Source: Gibbula magus (lineage: Eukaryota > Mollusca > Gastropoda > Trochida > Trochidae). Taken from it: 64,000 bases of DNA. The notes below the pieces were generated by a model. That model was not told the origin of the DNA and did not search any database. It was given only the letters and a program-made list of their open reading frames with translations. The translations under genes and the position numbers were made by a program. Numbering within the stretch: position 1 is the first letter of the stretch; each line of letters starts with the position of its first letter. Shown piece after piece: positions 1-11,523 of the stretch. The DNA is taken from positions 48,908,040-48,972,039 of the forward strand of contig OW388293.1 in assembly GCA_936450465.1 (NCBI GenBank). Reading direction: 5' to 3'.

Positions 1-66
1 GAACAGTCTTTCTGCCGATGACGTCACAAGATGATGGCTTCAGTCCAGTCAATAGTCCAGGTTCTT
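1..66 (-). CDS. ZP gene exon, start of ZP-C (runs off the window)
   Basis: The acceptor is a pyrimidine-rich tract ending GGTTGCAG, with the exon starting at 66. The first two bases AA complete the codon begun by the G ending the upstream exon at 771. The reading then stays open to the window edge and includes GLKPSSC, the kind of cysteine found early in ZP-C. It was found by phase continuity and is too short for ordinary ORF calling. Confidence 0.62.
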
Positions 67-3000
67 CTGCAACCAGAAACAGTTGGCTCTATTCACAATT
101 CAAACGTTGAAACTACACACAATCGTCTTTTTAAAATAATTTTGCCAGAATGTTTTCATTTTACTTTAAAATATACTTCATTTTAAAAATGACGTCGACA
201 TAAATAACCTTTTTTGGACTTAAAATAGTATAATAAAAAAAAAATGTAGGTCATGATAACAGGAAGCCAAAAAGACCAAAGCGACGATTCAGATAATATA
301 ATCAACACCGGTTGACAAATATCCCAGGATATTATTGGTATGATCATAAACTTACATTTGTGATATCAGAAGGAAAGGGTTAGATTATATATCTATCACC
401 TAAGACCTAATTATTGTGACGTCATGGCATGAATTGTGAATTAGTCAGGAATTTGACGCAATAACATTTGAGTCATTGCGTGATGACATTATCATGTCGT
501 GTAGTTGAAGTAAAAGCTGTGCGATGCCATGTAGTTGACAGGATATCGCGCAAAATCGGACTCCTGGGAGATATCACATGATCTCCTACATTGTACATGC
601 AACATGCTCCCCTCTTTCTTTCCTCCTCCCCCCTTTGAAATTTTGCTAATTAATCTAATGGACCCCAAGGTGACTCCTCAATTTCAGCGAATAATACCCC
701 CTCCCCCTTTCAAAACTTCCGTTTCCGCCTGTGCATGCGTATCTCTTGGTTGATAAACAATCGTTGTCACCTGAACGTTGCAGTGTTAACCAAATCAGCT
801 TCTTGTCCCGGAGTTGTCTGCCCGTGATGTCCTGCCGCAGCACGTTCATGATTCGCATATCCAGAGTTACGTCCCCTTCCTCAAATGGTTTCACTGTAGT
901 GCTTGTAGGTTCACTTGTTGAGCTCGAAACTGTTGAACTGAACATTATTATCGAACTACTGGGTATGTAATGAAATAGATGACGCTGTGAGGTGATCGTG
1001 TTGATCGGGAAGTTAACCATGATATTTTACTAGTAAAAATGATGACTTAACTCAAATCATTTTCAATCTATGTACCAGTGATTGTCAAATAGTGACGACC
1101 ATGTGGCATCATATGCATTTAACCTTAAATATCATTTCCAATAATGTTTATATGATCAATAAGCTTATATTTTTAACTAATATTAACATATTTTGGTTAA
1201 TAAGTTTTAATTTGGTAAGGCGCCATCAAAACCATGAAAGTAAGTTTAGTTTTCTTTAAAATCAGTTCTTGCATGTCTAGAATAAAGTTTTGCAACGACT
1301 CCGCCGTTTCGGTGAAATATTAACACCGTATTCTCGTTTACTAATGTATCGACCTCGAATCGTTCCATTCATTAAGTTTATAAAGACATTTGAAAAGTCA
1401 TATTACCAGAATCTTAAATGACTCCTACATATTTTATAAACTATTGTATAGCAATTCAGAACCAATACCTCCCACGCGACTCCGTGCTATAAAACTTTCC
1501 AATCAAACTACGGAAATGACATGGGGCCGTCAGACAAAAGCAATATTACCTTATTTACCATGTAATAACCACCCACGAGGAGTGGTCTCGCAGTATATTG
1601 ACTACTTACGTCATCGCCATCGTCTCCAGCAGTACCACACGTCCCGCTACACCGCCGGAAGTGACGTTACAGAAAATCCCATAATTCTTGACCAACTCGT
1701 CAGGGAGTCTTTCAGAGTCATCCAGCGTCAACTTCAAGCTGTATATCCCATCATCTCCTACCTTTAAGTATTGTGATTATTTATTATTAAATTATTCATC
1801 ATCAATTAAATTAATCAGATCATGTTAGTATAAAGTAAACGAAATTTGAATTGGACTAGTCTACCATTGTTTGTGAAGAGCTAAATCAGTTCATAGTACA
1901 AACAGCAAGGTGTACAAATTTGAATTGCTACAAAATAGGTATAGATCAATGATCACGACTGAAGCAAAAAATGAGTAAATACATGAATTGTACAGAAAAC
2001 TGAAACAGAAATCCTACAGGACATGGACACACTAACGCTAAAAAAATAATAGGTGGCTCTTTTCCATATGCGATCACCCCTTTAACCTCTGAAAAATAGA
2101 GCCATGGGCTTTGTAGCTCATCAGGATTTCATTGATTTATTATGTAAGGTTGAATATCTAAGTTACCTCAAGTAATATATTGTTAAAAATAGAGCCATAG
2201 GCTCTGTAGCTAATCAGGATTTCATTGATTTATTATCTAAGGTTGAATATCTAAGTAATCTCAAGTAATACATTGTTGACAAGCAAACAATAGGTTTTTA
2301 GATCATGACCCCTTTGACCTGTGATCATGACTCGTATTTGAAGTCACGGGGTCACCAATCCTACAATTAAGAATCACCTTTGACCAAAGAGTCTCTACAC
2401 AACAGTTCACCTTTCTAGAGCTTTACATACTTGAGATAAAGATGAAAATAGGTTTTTGGGTCATGACCCGTGACCTAGATTTGGGTCAGGGGGTCACGAA
2501 ATCTACAATTTAGAATCCCCATGGGCCAAGGAGTCTGCACACAACTTTTCAGCTCTCTAGACCTTTTGGAACTGGAGAAGATGATAATAGGTTTTTAAGG
2601 ATGTGACCCCTGTGACCCCATTTGGGGTCACGGGGTCACGAAATCTACAATTTAGAATCCCCATGGGCCAAGGACTATGCATATAAAATTTCAGCTCTGT
2701 GGTGTTATTGGTTCTGGAGAAGAAGATGAAAATAGGTTTTTAAGGATGTGACCCCTGTGACCCCATTTGGGGTCATGGGGTCACGAAATCTACACTTTAG
2801 GATCCCCATTGGCCAAGGAGTCTGCACATAACATTTCAGCTCTGTGGTTCTGGAGAAGAAGTCGAACAAGCGAAAAGTTTACGGATGGACGGACGGACGG
2901 ACGGATGGACGGACGCCGGACACCATGCCATGCCATAAGCCCATCGGGCCTTTCAGGCTAAAAATCTGAGGTGGGCGGACATAACCAAACATATGTATAA

Positions 3001-3182
3001 GATATCAATACATCCCGGTCATTGCATTCCAACACAAGCAGACAGAGGCTACTATATATACGCACATCTACACATGATGAATGTTCCACATACCAAGTTT
3101 CATTTAGCTAGACCTCATAGGTTTTGCGTTCTGGTCCTGAAACGAAACCCGAACGCACGGACGGAGGTCAGGGGGTAAGAAA

Positions 3183-3215
<33 letters not shown>

Positions 3216-4299
3216 TAACAAAGACTATTTTGAATAGTCAAGTTAATAACTGAAGTTATATTAATATTGGAATAAAAATAAAATCGTTGAATGCAAATGC
3301 TATTCTGAAATCCAGGCCATCAAGTTGGTGTTCTTGGAGTGCCTTTAAACAATATGTGTACTTTTCAATCGCTTGGCAAACGAGGGTTTGAATGAGGTGA
3401 GAAGAGGTGAGTTGGGATTTAACGCCGCTTTCAAGATTATTTCACTTATATCGCGGCTGCTAGTATTATGGCAGGAAGAAAGCCCACAACGCCATGTGGC
3501 TATGCATTGTGGTGAAACCTGCAAGCACCGGCTGGAACTAGCGAACCATGGGTGGTACTACGCTGAAATTCAGTGTAGCATTGCACCCAACCTTACTGCG
3601 TGTAGAATAGTTCTCTACTGCAGACAAAGTTGCCGATTCGAACCCCGGACCTCTTGATCCGAAGCCAAACACGCTAACCACTGCGCTATCCCGCCCCCGT
3701 TTGAATGAGTTTTCAGCAATTGATTGTTCTGAAGCATGTCTTACACATCTACGTTGTCAGGGCGATGTTTACAAACGAACCGAATTATATCGTATTTGGT
3801 ATCAATAATTCGAAAACTGCTTCAGCGCTAAGATAATCAGCATACCTAGTAGAAATTAACTACGTGCGAACGGAGTACTGGTGGTTATCTCTGTTGCGGA
3901 ACATATTTGCGCTAAACTTTGCCTGTGCTTAAACTTGGTGTAATTCAGTCTTAGCACTAATAGTTTCAATTGCAGATTATACATGTAGAAACTCTCAATG
4001 CATCAAGTACATTAACAATGGCATTTAACACTCTTAAGCGGCAAGATATCATCGAACTGCAATGGCCAGTGTTACGGGGGTGAAACCCACCTGGAAGACA
4101 CAGGAAGAGTCCCCCCGACCCGGGTAGGAGACTGGTAGTGTGAAATGGACCCCGTCTGAACTGAGCAGGAGATGACCGTCGTCCTGGGAGCAGATAGCCT
4201 TCGGTGTGAGCCCCACGTCGGTCAGCACGCTGACCACAGCATCCACCTTACCGTCCGGACCGCAGTTTACGTCCGCTGTACAACCATGTAGGTTCATTA
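1..4299 (-). CDS. ZP-domain protein gene, partial (four exons, open at both ends)
   Basis: Four minus-strand exons (4299/4275-4091, 1761-1610, 958-771, 66-1) join in phase (0, then 2, then 1) and read as a zona pellucida domain. The first two give the ZP-N pattern of four cysteines (VNCG, AICS, SSCV, IFCN) with the motif DGIYSLKLTL before the last cysteine. The third carries a Ser/Thr-rich linker and VTLDMRIMN, the opening strand of ZP-C. The fourth continues with GLKPSSCDVIG before the window ends. ZP proteins are secreted or membrane-anchored and polymerise extracellularly (egg coats, cuticles, mucosal matrices). The role here is unknown because the 5' exons, the rest of ZP-C, any furin-like site and any C-terminal anchor are outside or unidentified. 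A GRGDS integrin-type motif lies in ZP-N. The family call rests on cysteine spacing and exon phase agreement. Confidence 0.72.
67..770. other. ZP gene intron
   Basis: Intron between the last two visible ZP exons; donor GTGACA at 770, acceptor CAG at 67. It is pyrimidine-rich around 605-640 and 700-715. Small open frames on both strands at 535-753 have no recognisable content. Confidence 0.5.
771..958 (-). CDS. ZP gene exon: Ser/Thr-rich linker and first strand of ZP-C
   Basis: The exon begins after TTACATACCCAG and ends at GTTCAG followed by GTGACA. One base completes a Thr codon from the upstream exon; 62 codons follow, leaving one base over. The translation has a short Ser/Thr stretch (likely the flexible inter-ZP linker), then EEGDVTLDMRIMN and KKLIWLTLQ, which match the strand pattern with which ZP-C normally begins. 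The frame is also open upstream into intron, giving a misleading longer ORF to 1020. Confidence 0.68.
1610..1761 (-). CDS. ZP gene exon: second half of ZP-N
   Basis: The donor is a consensus GTAAGT at 1609; the acceptor AG is at 1763-1762. The exon is 152 bp, phase 0 at entry and two bases left over at exit, exactly what the flanking exons need. It encodes DDGIYSLKLTL, then PDELVKNYGIFCNV, supplying the fourth ZP-N cysteine. The acceptor tract is weak. A 125-residue frame on the opposite strand (1390-1767) is a shadow of this exon. Confidence 0.66.
2094..2959 (+). repeat. GGAC-tract interspersed repeat, copy 1
   Basis: It opens with a 91-92-bp tandem duplication (2094-2185, 2186-2277) starting GAGCCATGGGCT and TAGCTCATCAGG. 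Degenerate ~130-150-bp units follow, each with 'gtgaccccatttggggtca', 'atctacaatttagaatcccc' and 'ggagaagaagatgaaaatag'. It ends with a GGAC/GGAT tetranucleotide run (2881-2912) and 'cccatcgggcctttcaggc'. Copies 2 (44222-45975, minus) and 3 (54688-55325) define the family. It sits in a ZP gene intron. No coding capacity was seen. Confidence 0.85.
2970..3180 (+). repeat. Second GGAC-type repeat fragment
   Basis: A short stretch containing 'accaagtttcatttagct' and ending CGCACGGACGGAGGTCAGGGGG. It lies directly downstream of copy 1 but differs from it in body sequence. It looks like the 3' end of a different repeat that also ends in GGAC units. Confidence 0.4.
3183..3214 (+). repeat. Poly-G tract (32 G)
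   Basis: Uninterrupted run of G in a ZP gene intron. Runs like this can form quadruplexes and are error-prone in assembly, so the exact length is uncertain. Confidence 0.95.
3391..3700 (-). mobile_element. tRNA-derived SINE, copy 1
   Basis: On the minus strand the head reads TAGCGCAGTGGTTAGCG (A box, 3688-3672) and later GGTTCGAATC (B box, about 3643-3634), the spacing of an RNA polymerase III tRNA promoter. A ~250-bp body follows, ending 'gaaagcggcgttaaatccc'. Copies at 6355-6668 and 30829-31076 share head, body and tail. A chance frame (3373-3657, plus) is not a gene. Confidence 0.85.
4091..4299 (-). CDS. ZP gene exon: first half of ZP-N, with GRGDS motif
   Basis: The exon ends TCTTCCAG followed by a good donor GTGGGT at 4090. 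Two acceptors are possible: AG at 4301-4300 (better pyrimidine tract) or TGTACAG giving a start at 4275. The translation contains VNCGPDGKVDAVVSVLTD, AICSQDDG and YPGRGDSSCVFQ, giving three of the four ZP-N cysteines. The GRGDS stretch is the classical integrin-binding pentapeptide; it may be chance. GC is clearly higher than in the flanks. Confidence 0.68.
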
Positions 4300-4380
4300 C
4301 TACCCGTATGACAAAACAAAACCAGTGCGGTTGATTAGGCTCGGAAGTGCGTCATATGACTATTCCGAAACGAGTGGGTT

Positions 4381-4919
4381 TTTTGTATTTCCCGAGCGAG
4401 AGCGAGGAGGGTTATACACACATTTGCACGAATTTCGTAAACGTCATATGGCACACTTGAGTGTAATACTTTATTACTCATTCTATTCCATTTCATTCAC
4501 GTAAAAATAACCAGAAAAAGGTCCGCTTCTCTTGCGACGGCAACCTACAGGCAACCGAACAATTTTGTTTTATGACGTCACATACGACGAAATACGGTCG
4601 CGGTGTAACAATGGTTGCTAGGGAAACGTGATATGTGCACATGTGCTCACATCAATAATATTAACTCGGTTATTTTTTAACCCTACGGGTAATACATATG
4701 TATGTGTGTACACGTGAACATTTCGATTTTTCCTGAAATAATTTTTTTTATTCGTTTTCTGAAGTCATCAACACTTCAGTTCACCATGACGTATACTGGA
4801 CAATTGCAAAGTTTCACGTGAATTTAAATTAATAAAATGGGTAATATTAAATAAATTATTTCACAGTGTGCCATAGGACTTTGTATATAAGCCTTGCTCT
4901 CGCTGGGGTAATACAAATA
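4381..4919. mobile_element. MITE with degenerate terminal inverted repeats
   Basis: The left end 'tttcccgagcgagagcgag' pairs with the right end 'cttgctctcgctggggta' (4893-4910). Homology continues inward: GTCATATGGCACAC (4443-4456) against GTGTGCCATAGGAC (4867-4880). About 540 bp, no coding potential. The TIRs are diverged, so this is an old copy; no clear target duplication. Confidence 0.65.
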
Positions 4920-5519
4920 TTGACACTAGTTTAGTAAATTAAGTTATGACACTTTGGGAAATAATGTCGATGTTTTACTTGTATACGGGACAACAAATTT
5001 AATAAGCAAGGGACGGGACCATTGCCTTTATTCATGCTAATAAAACACTCAGAGGAAATAGTCATGCACTGAGCAAAGAGTCACATCTTGCGTCATGCTT
5101 GAACTAAGATTTTGATGTACATAAGTAAGAACATAGATAATGAGTGTTACATCTAATATAAACAAAAGGCATGGATATGGATGATCAGCTTATTTACTAT
5201 GACGACGTTGATCATCCATTAAAAACATCCCAACTTCTAGTACTAGAATGCCTGTCAAACTGTTAATATAAACAATTTATTGGCATATGCTGATTTTCTT
5301 TTCAACAAGGTCAAGGGAAGGTGATGTAATCTGCTTAAATGTAACTGGGTTCCTGAGATACTTAAAAATCAAATTAATGAAATTATGAAACATTCACAAA
5401 CCGTTTAATATGTAGTCTTCATTCCTCCCGTTAACGTAGATCTGGAATTTATTTATCAAACATAAAAATGGCATGAATGGTTAAGACAATATCATCATAG
5501 AAATATGTTTGAAGGAGTT

Positions 5520-6010
5520 CAAGTCAATCTTTATTTCATACTGAAAAGGCCACAGGCCTATAGTACATACAAGATGGATAATTACACACATAAATACGGG
5601 TTATATTGGTAATGCGTTTTTTCTATACAGCATTGCATAATGGATGAACATGGCAAGATTTTGTAATATAGTTTGACGTCTACTGCTTACAAGAATTGAG
5701 AATTTAATTGTATTTGGATGGACATAGTAATATTGTTTTATATATTTACAACGTAATGTATAATACGACGGGCAAATGAGAAGGAAATGATATTCATCTT
5801 CAATTTGATTTAAATCACAAAGTTTACATATTCTGTCTTCCCGTTTTACATTTTTGTATCTACCGCTTTCGATGTATAGGTCGTGAGAAGGAGTTGTAAA
5901 AGGGTAGATATATTTCCTCGTATCCCCGCATGTGTTGATGTGTGGTATTGTGTGTCGGATGTGGTGTGTCGTGTGGCATATGTGATGCACGACTCTAAAA
6001 GTCATACATG
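5520..6010 (-). pseudogene. LINE 3' end: C-terminal region of reverse transcriptase ORF
   Basis: The minus-strand frame (6005-5601) contains a CX2C...HX4C zinc-knuckle-like block, KLCDLNQIEDEYHFLLICPSY. This is the signature of the C-terminus of non-LTR retrotransposon ORF2 proteins. Its 3' UTR holds 'ggcctgtggcc' and an AATAAA, as in the copy at 9530-10620. It is 5'-truncated with no RT catalytic core, so it is a dead insertion. Confidence 0.8.
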
Positions 6011-6179
6011 TAAATTAGATACAGCTATTTCACTCTGATATCAATGATCAATTTCAAAGCCTATCATTTGTGGAAGTATGGGAGTGGTGAAGTAGGCCAA
6101 ATACATGCACTGTAAACTGTTGTATGTAGAAGATAAACTAAACCGACGACGACCTGTAGTTGTACTAAGGTTGTCTAGG

Positions 6180-6325
6180 GTGTTGCGTCATGTTACATGT
6201 GTTGTGTTGTGTTGCATTGTGTTAAGCATGTTGCATTGTGTTGTGTCATGTTGTTATGATGCGTTGTGTAGTGTTACGATATATTGATATGTTTTGTTGT
6301 ATTGTTACAAGCACGTTGCATTGTG
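6180..6325 (+). repeat. GTT/TGTG-rich simple sequence
   Basis: Irregular 'gttgtgttgcattgtg' repeats. Low complexity; no coding signal. Confidence 0.7.
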
Positions 6326-6354
6326 TGTGTGCCACTTTGCATGCTGACGTCTGG

Positions 6355-6668
6355 CGAGGTGAGTTGAGTTGAGTTGGTTTGGGTTTAACGCCGCTTTCAA
6401 GTATATTTTATATATATCACGGCTGCTATTATTATTACAAAAAGAAAGCCCGCAACGCCATGGTATACGCATTACGGTGAAACCTGCGAGCAACATCTGG
6501 AACTAGCAAACCATAGGTGGTACTGTGATGAAATTCAGTGCAGCATTGCACCCAAACCTTACTGGATATGGAACAGTTCTCCACAGCAGACAAAGTTACC
6601 GAGCCGGATTCAAACCCTGATCCTGTTGATCCGAAGCCGGACGCGTTAACCACTGCGCTATGCGCCCC
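6355..6668 (-). mobile_element. tRNA-derived SINE, copy 2
   Basis: Same element as 3391-3700. A box around 6661-6645 and B box around 6614-6604 (with one change, GGTTTGAATCC) on the minus strand; tail 'gaaagcggcgttaaaccc' near 6400-6383. Minus-strand frames here are chance. Confidence 0.83.
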
Positions 6669-6669
6669 A

Positions 6670-7400
6670 GCGTGCTCGTGACGTTTGCAATCAAATTATA
6701 AAAGTACATGTGTATGCTATAAAGCAGGTGTTAGTTTAACGTACATTTGCAGCATTCAGTAAACAGCACAAGGTGAAGACAAGATGTGTTTTCATAGCGG
6801 GGTGATACTGTAATCTGCTTCAACAACTCGGGCAGAGACGCCAGGCATCAACTCACAATGACGGCATTTAGACGCATCGTGCCTTTCTCGGTCAACAACA
6901 CTTCAAGTGCACGTGCAAAGCATGGAATGCGTGCAGATCATTCAATCCCCTCAGAAATGCAAGGTGGTTCAGTTCGCTCGGCCTATATATCTCCATCAAT
7001 GAATCACTGTGTAGAATTTGCCGTACCTGCGCAGACACTTGATAACTCACAACCATGATCTACCATCTAGTCACCCCATGCCTTCTCGGTCAGTTTGACT
7101 AATTAGAAAATGAAATGTTTCTTTGGCGTGGGCGAATCACTTTTATTTGTTTGCGTGACATATTTTATTGTCATTTTTAGTAAACCAAAAAATCCATTTG
7201 TCCACCAGATATAGGGGTCTGCAGGATCTGTTCCGTTTTGTTCATGTATACCCCACTTACAGGCTATATATTGATGGGAAAATAAAATATTCTCCTCCCG
7301 CACCATTAATTTATTCATCAAAAAATAAAAATAAAGTTGTACCGCCCTCATCACTTTGAAAAAACATGTCCCCAAGAATCATTTAACTTTTTTATGCAAC
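6670..7400. other. No recognisable feature
   Basis: Short open frames on both strands (6858-7058, 7103-7375, 7168-7359) lack recognisable motifs. They overlap antisense and are not supported by splice context. Confidence 0.4.
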
Positions 7401-7410
7401 CTTGTCAAAC

Positions 7411-7552
7411 CCATTCTCGATAATCCAGAGTATATGTTCCGATAAATCTACCCCGTATACTCTAGACCAATTCATGGCTCGGCCCGATATGCATGGATCC
7501 AGACTATACTGAGTAGATTTATCGGAGCGTATACTGTGGATTATCTTGAATG
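7411..7552. mobile_element. Hairpin MITE with 8-bp target duplication
   Basis: The two arms (about 7411-7468 and 7500-7552) are imperfect inverted repeats; inner part 'ccgataaatctac' against 'gtagatttatcgg'. The element is flanked by the direct repeat TGTCAAAC (7403-7410 and 7553-7560). An 8-bp duplication is characteristic of the hAT superfamily; that assignment is inference. Confidence 0.75.
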
Positions 7553-7560
7553 TGTCAAAC

Positions 7561-8339
7561 CATGTTCCGATTTGATAACAATCGTTAGCTATTCAAAACA
7601 GGCAAATACATGCCTTATTGACGTCAGGACCGCTCGGCTTTGATTATCGCGCTCGGCGTTGATTCAAGGGTTTGAATTCCACCAAGGGATTGACTAACTC
7701 TGCCAAGATGAGAAAATTGTTCTCATGTAGTTATTGTATTCATGTTCCATAATATGTTATGATTTTTAAAAATACTAAATGATGCCATTATTTTTCTTTG
7801 ACACGCTGAACATATACAACAAAGCACATCACAAACATTTACTTTTCAGTAGCGCTGGGCGAGATGTTTTATATGACTGTGATCCATAAGAATAAACCCT
7901 GTTCCCATGTCTAAGAAAAATAATTGTATATGTTCAGGGCCATGTTTTGAAAAGGAAGCAAGTATAAGAAGATTCGGTGACTTCCAGAATATCTCACTTA
8001 AAGAATATCTGCCTGCTTGAAAGTTCTCTTTGACAATCACTTAAAAACAGACATTACGTATACTGTCAGTTTGAAATGTAAACAGTTACCTTAAAACACG
8101 TTTATTTACAATGAGCATGCAGTAATAGTGTCAGTGTTGTACGTTGCAAAGGTAGAGGTATGTATGAGGTAAGTGTTTTATACGTACAGCTGCTGAACAA
8201 AAGTTTGTTATATTGCTGTTTACATGACTTTTGAGACTTCAGACACAAATAACACGTTTATAAATGGTTGTATTGTAGCACTATTTGGTATCACATGAAA
8301 GTACATTCAATAAGGAACATTAATCCCTTTTGTTTTTCT
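7561..8339. other. No recognisable feature
   Basis: AT-rich, no repeat partner in the window and no convincing exon. A 64-codon minus frame at 7846-8040 has no known motif. Confidence 0.4.
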
Positions 8340-8660
8340 CAGTAACTTTATTTGTTTTGGCATTGGTTCCTGGACACTACGACAGGTATCTTTTTAGACA
8401 AAATACCAAAATTTATTTACCAACTTTCAAAGCTCCTGGCTGGAAGTAGGAATTCCCCTGGCAGCTGTCTTACCAATAATGTCCCAGAGAGTCTAAATAG
8501 GGTTTATGTCTTGGAAATTCCAAGGCTATTCCAATTATGGTATGTTCCAGCTTTGGAGATTCCAGGTGCCATTTTCTTACCATATCCTCAAACATGGGCT
8601 TTGAGGTGGGTTTTTTGCAATCGCCTCCGAACAATAACTTCGACATCTTTTTGAGACTCC
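8340..8660 (-). pseudogene. Decayed Tc1/mariner-type transposase fragment
   Basis: Read on the minus strand, 8545-8475 aligns at DNA level with the conserved Tc1 block that encodes WPxxSPDLNPIENLWDxxG: 'aaaccctatt' then 'ctctgggacattattgg'. Frameshifts and substitutions destroy the frame. The neighbouring 8793-9024 minus frames may be the upstream part but are not recognisable. The plus-strand 100-codon frame over the same bases is a shadow. Confidence 0.55.
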
Positions 8661-9529
8661 TTATTTACATCGTACGACTATGACAAAATGAAATGAAAAA
8701 AATTGTCAGCGAAAGTAACATGGTTCCAATCCTGCCCAAAGTTATATCTGAGGGCTCTTCTCGACTTTCTTCTAGGTTTTTTATCCAACCATTCAAAATA
8801 AATTTTCAGCACAGGACAGAACATTTAAACCCAAATTGTTTAAGATGTCTAGAGATTGAGATGTGAATGATCCGAAAAGCAAAATTTTTCTGCATAATAT
8901 TCCTCGGAATGGTAGGAGTTGAGAGCTGTTCATGTATGTTGATTTCGTATCCATCGGTCTTCTCCGTGAGTTGTGCATAATGGTTTGCAGGATCTTCATG
9001 CATCAAAAACATTTTCTGTGGCATGAATATCTTAAATCATCTTTTTCATACCATGAGTTGTGACCCTGCAATGTATATTTCGATCATTACTTTGAACTTG
9101 CCTGACGATGACAATCCAGGTACTTTCACTAAAAATTTAAATGCTTCGCCTCAACATATTTACCGCATCATGTGTTGAAATAACCAGTTGTCTGAGACAA
9201 GTGTGCCAATGAAAGCAGATAAATTATTCATTGACAATATAAATTCTTAGAGATAACAGACATCAAGTTATGAAATTTTAATAACTTCATATTGGATTAA
9301 ATAATGTAGATATGTCATTCAAATGCACTTTTGTGTGGAAGATATATGTAATGTTTATGTTTGAAAACATTTTAAAGTTCATATGTAAAAAAAGGAATGA
9401 CCTCACCGAGACGGACTGTTGATACCTATAGTATTCATCTATGTAACTGTAGCACTACCTGCGTTACTCATCTCTTAGAGAAAACAGCATATTATATCAT
9501 ACCTATCTACATCAGTATAACCGGGCAAA

Positions 9530-10620
9530 ACATGGCTTGGATTGTTGGGCTCTTAAAGTTAAAAATCTCTTATTTTCGTATGGATTTGGACAAATTTGGA
9601 TTAGACAATCTGTTTCCTGTACTAGTTCATTCATATCAGCTTTTAGAACACGATGTATTTATATTGATAATCAGTTTTTTTCTGAATCTATTGACAAAGT
9701 ATCCTCACTGTATTGCTATAAAACAATGAAGTTAACAAGAGAATATGAACAGTATTTACATTTTGTAAATTTTGCTGTATTTAGAATTTCTCTCAGTCAG
9801 TTTCGTACCTCCAGCAGTGATCTAATGTTATCTCAGGGTAGGAAATTTGGTATGCCTAAAAGTGAAAGACTTTGCCCATTTTGTATCAGACCAACTGTAG
9901 AAACAGAGTACCATGTCTGTCTTTAATGTCCATTTTATGATGACCTAAGAAGAAATTTTCTACCAAGTTTTTATTACACATTTCCATCGGAGTGTAAACT
10001 TAAATTGTTATTTACCACAAGCAATGAATTTGTTATTAATAATCTTGCCAAGTTTACTTGAGGAGCAATGAGGAGCAAACAACTGTCCATATTGTAACTA
10101 ACTGCCTTTATCATCATGTGTGTATGGTCTATAATATCATTTACTGTGCATTGTGAATATATTGATTCATCTACTTATGGCGCAACAACTTTAAAGGGGC
10201 AGTAGCATGTTTTTTCGCTCAAATAAGTTGATGAAATGTATTTGAAAAATAATTTCACCAATAGTAAAACATCCTTCTCTCTTCGGAAAATAAAGTTGAA
10301 AATGAGTGTACATGCTTCGGTAAAGCCATGGGAATCGTTTTTGTAATACAAAATAATAAATTGTGTTCACAATAAAATGGCCGCCATGCAATTTTTGCTT
10401 TGTACGCAACATAGTTTTTACCACTCCAGATAATTGGTTTGTGTAATTAGATGTTTTACGCTCTAAAGTTAATTTAAATGACATAAAGTATCATTATAAA
10501 TGGGAAATTTGAAAACATAAATTTTGCAAAAAACGTGCTACTGCCCCTTTAAAATGTAAAATATGTACTGTAAAATGGGCCTGTGGCCTGATTTACCGAA
10601 TAAACAACTACTACTGGAGC
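9530..10620 (+). pseudogene. LINE 3' end interrupted by a MITE
   Basis: The frame 9537-9926 reads LLFSYGFGQIWIRQSV, then a zinc-knuckle-like LCPFCIRPTVETEYHVCL; a stop follows and homology continues as CPFYDDLRRNF. This is the C-terminal region of a non-LTR retrotransposon ORF2, matching 42376-43510 in organisation. The 3' UTR (10555-10610) has 'gggcctgtggcctgattt' and AATAAA. A TTAA-flanked MITE (10196-10548) splits the 3' UTR. No RT core, so non-functional. Confidence 0.8.
10196..10548. mobile_element. TTAA-flanked MITE family 1, copy a
   Basis: TIR AGGGGCAGTAGCA at the left and TGCTACTGCCCCT at the right, flanked on both sides by TTAA (10192-10195, 10549-10552). TTAA duplication is the hallmark of piggyBac-type transposition. 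353 bp, non-coding; the minus frame 10191-10484 is chance. Inserted in the 3' end of a LINE. Confidence 0.88.
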
Positions 10621-11523
10621 ACTATAATTTCAATACAATCAGAATCTAACTAAATATCTGCATAGTATCAATAATTTCCAAACTTCAATTGCATTTTTAA
10701 AAATGATTTGACTACCTAATTATGAAAAGAAAAGAACATGTTTATAAGTTATTTTGGAAAAGAATGAAACAAATGTAACGTCTGTTGCGAATGCAACAAA
10801 CTTGTGTTTCCGAATGTAACTGACTTGTGTTGTGTGCTTCGAACTTCGTATTTGCGAACGACTTAGGACAATTGACCCCACCCATGAAGAACTGGCGATA
10901 ACGTATTTACCATTTAAGTTACAGGTCTGCTATTTTAGCACAAAACACTAAACTGATGGAGTGTTACAACACAACAAAACAAATTCCTCTGAACACGTTA
11001 CCTGTTATGATATTCAAATTCCAAGAGGTGTAACATTTCTTTTGGCGTTCAGTTTATGTTACGTGTTGATATGTGAATATTCTATCATCATGATCATTGC
11101 CATCATCCCACGGCAAGGTGAAAACGTATCGAAATAAATTCTTTCAGAAAAATCATTTGAAAATCTTTTCGTTACGCACGTGACGTTGTGGAGATGGATC
11201 ATTGTATGTTTCATTATCAACATTTTTAAAATATAGCGTGTTTTAATTCACGTAATGCCAAAAATCCAAGATGGCGGATGCTGCCGATAGATCGGTGATA
11301 GATCTTTTCCCTTTGAGCACTAACATATTAAATGCATACAGAAACATTGGGCATACTTTATTACCGGATTTGTGACCTACATAAGGAATGGTATGAGCGT
11401 TGAAGTACTTGATTCCCTGACACACACTAAGGGTGAATATTGTCCAGATGTGAAAATATAATATTTTGTCAGTGCCGAATATAAATTCAAGCTTCAGGAG
11501 CTTTTTAAGCATTCGTTATTTAA

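Noticed and set aside
1390..1767. 125-codon plus-strand ORF
   Set aside because: It covers the minus-strand ZP exon 1610-1761, which has correct splice sites and phase; the plus frame has no motif.
8352..8654. 100-codon plus ORF
   Set aside because: Antisense to a recognisable, decayed Tc1 transposase block on the minus strand.
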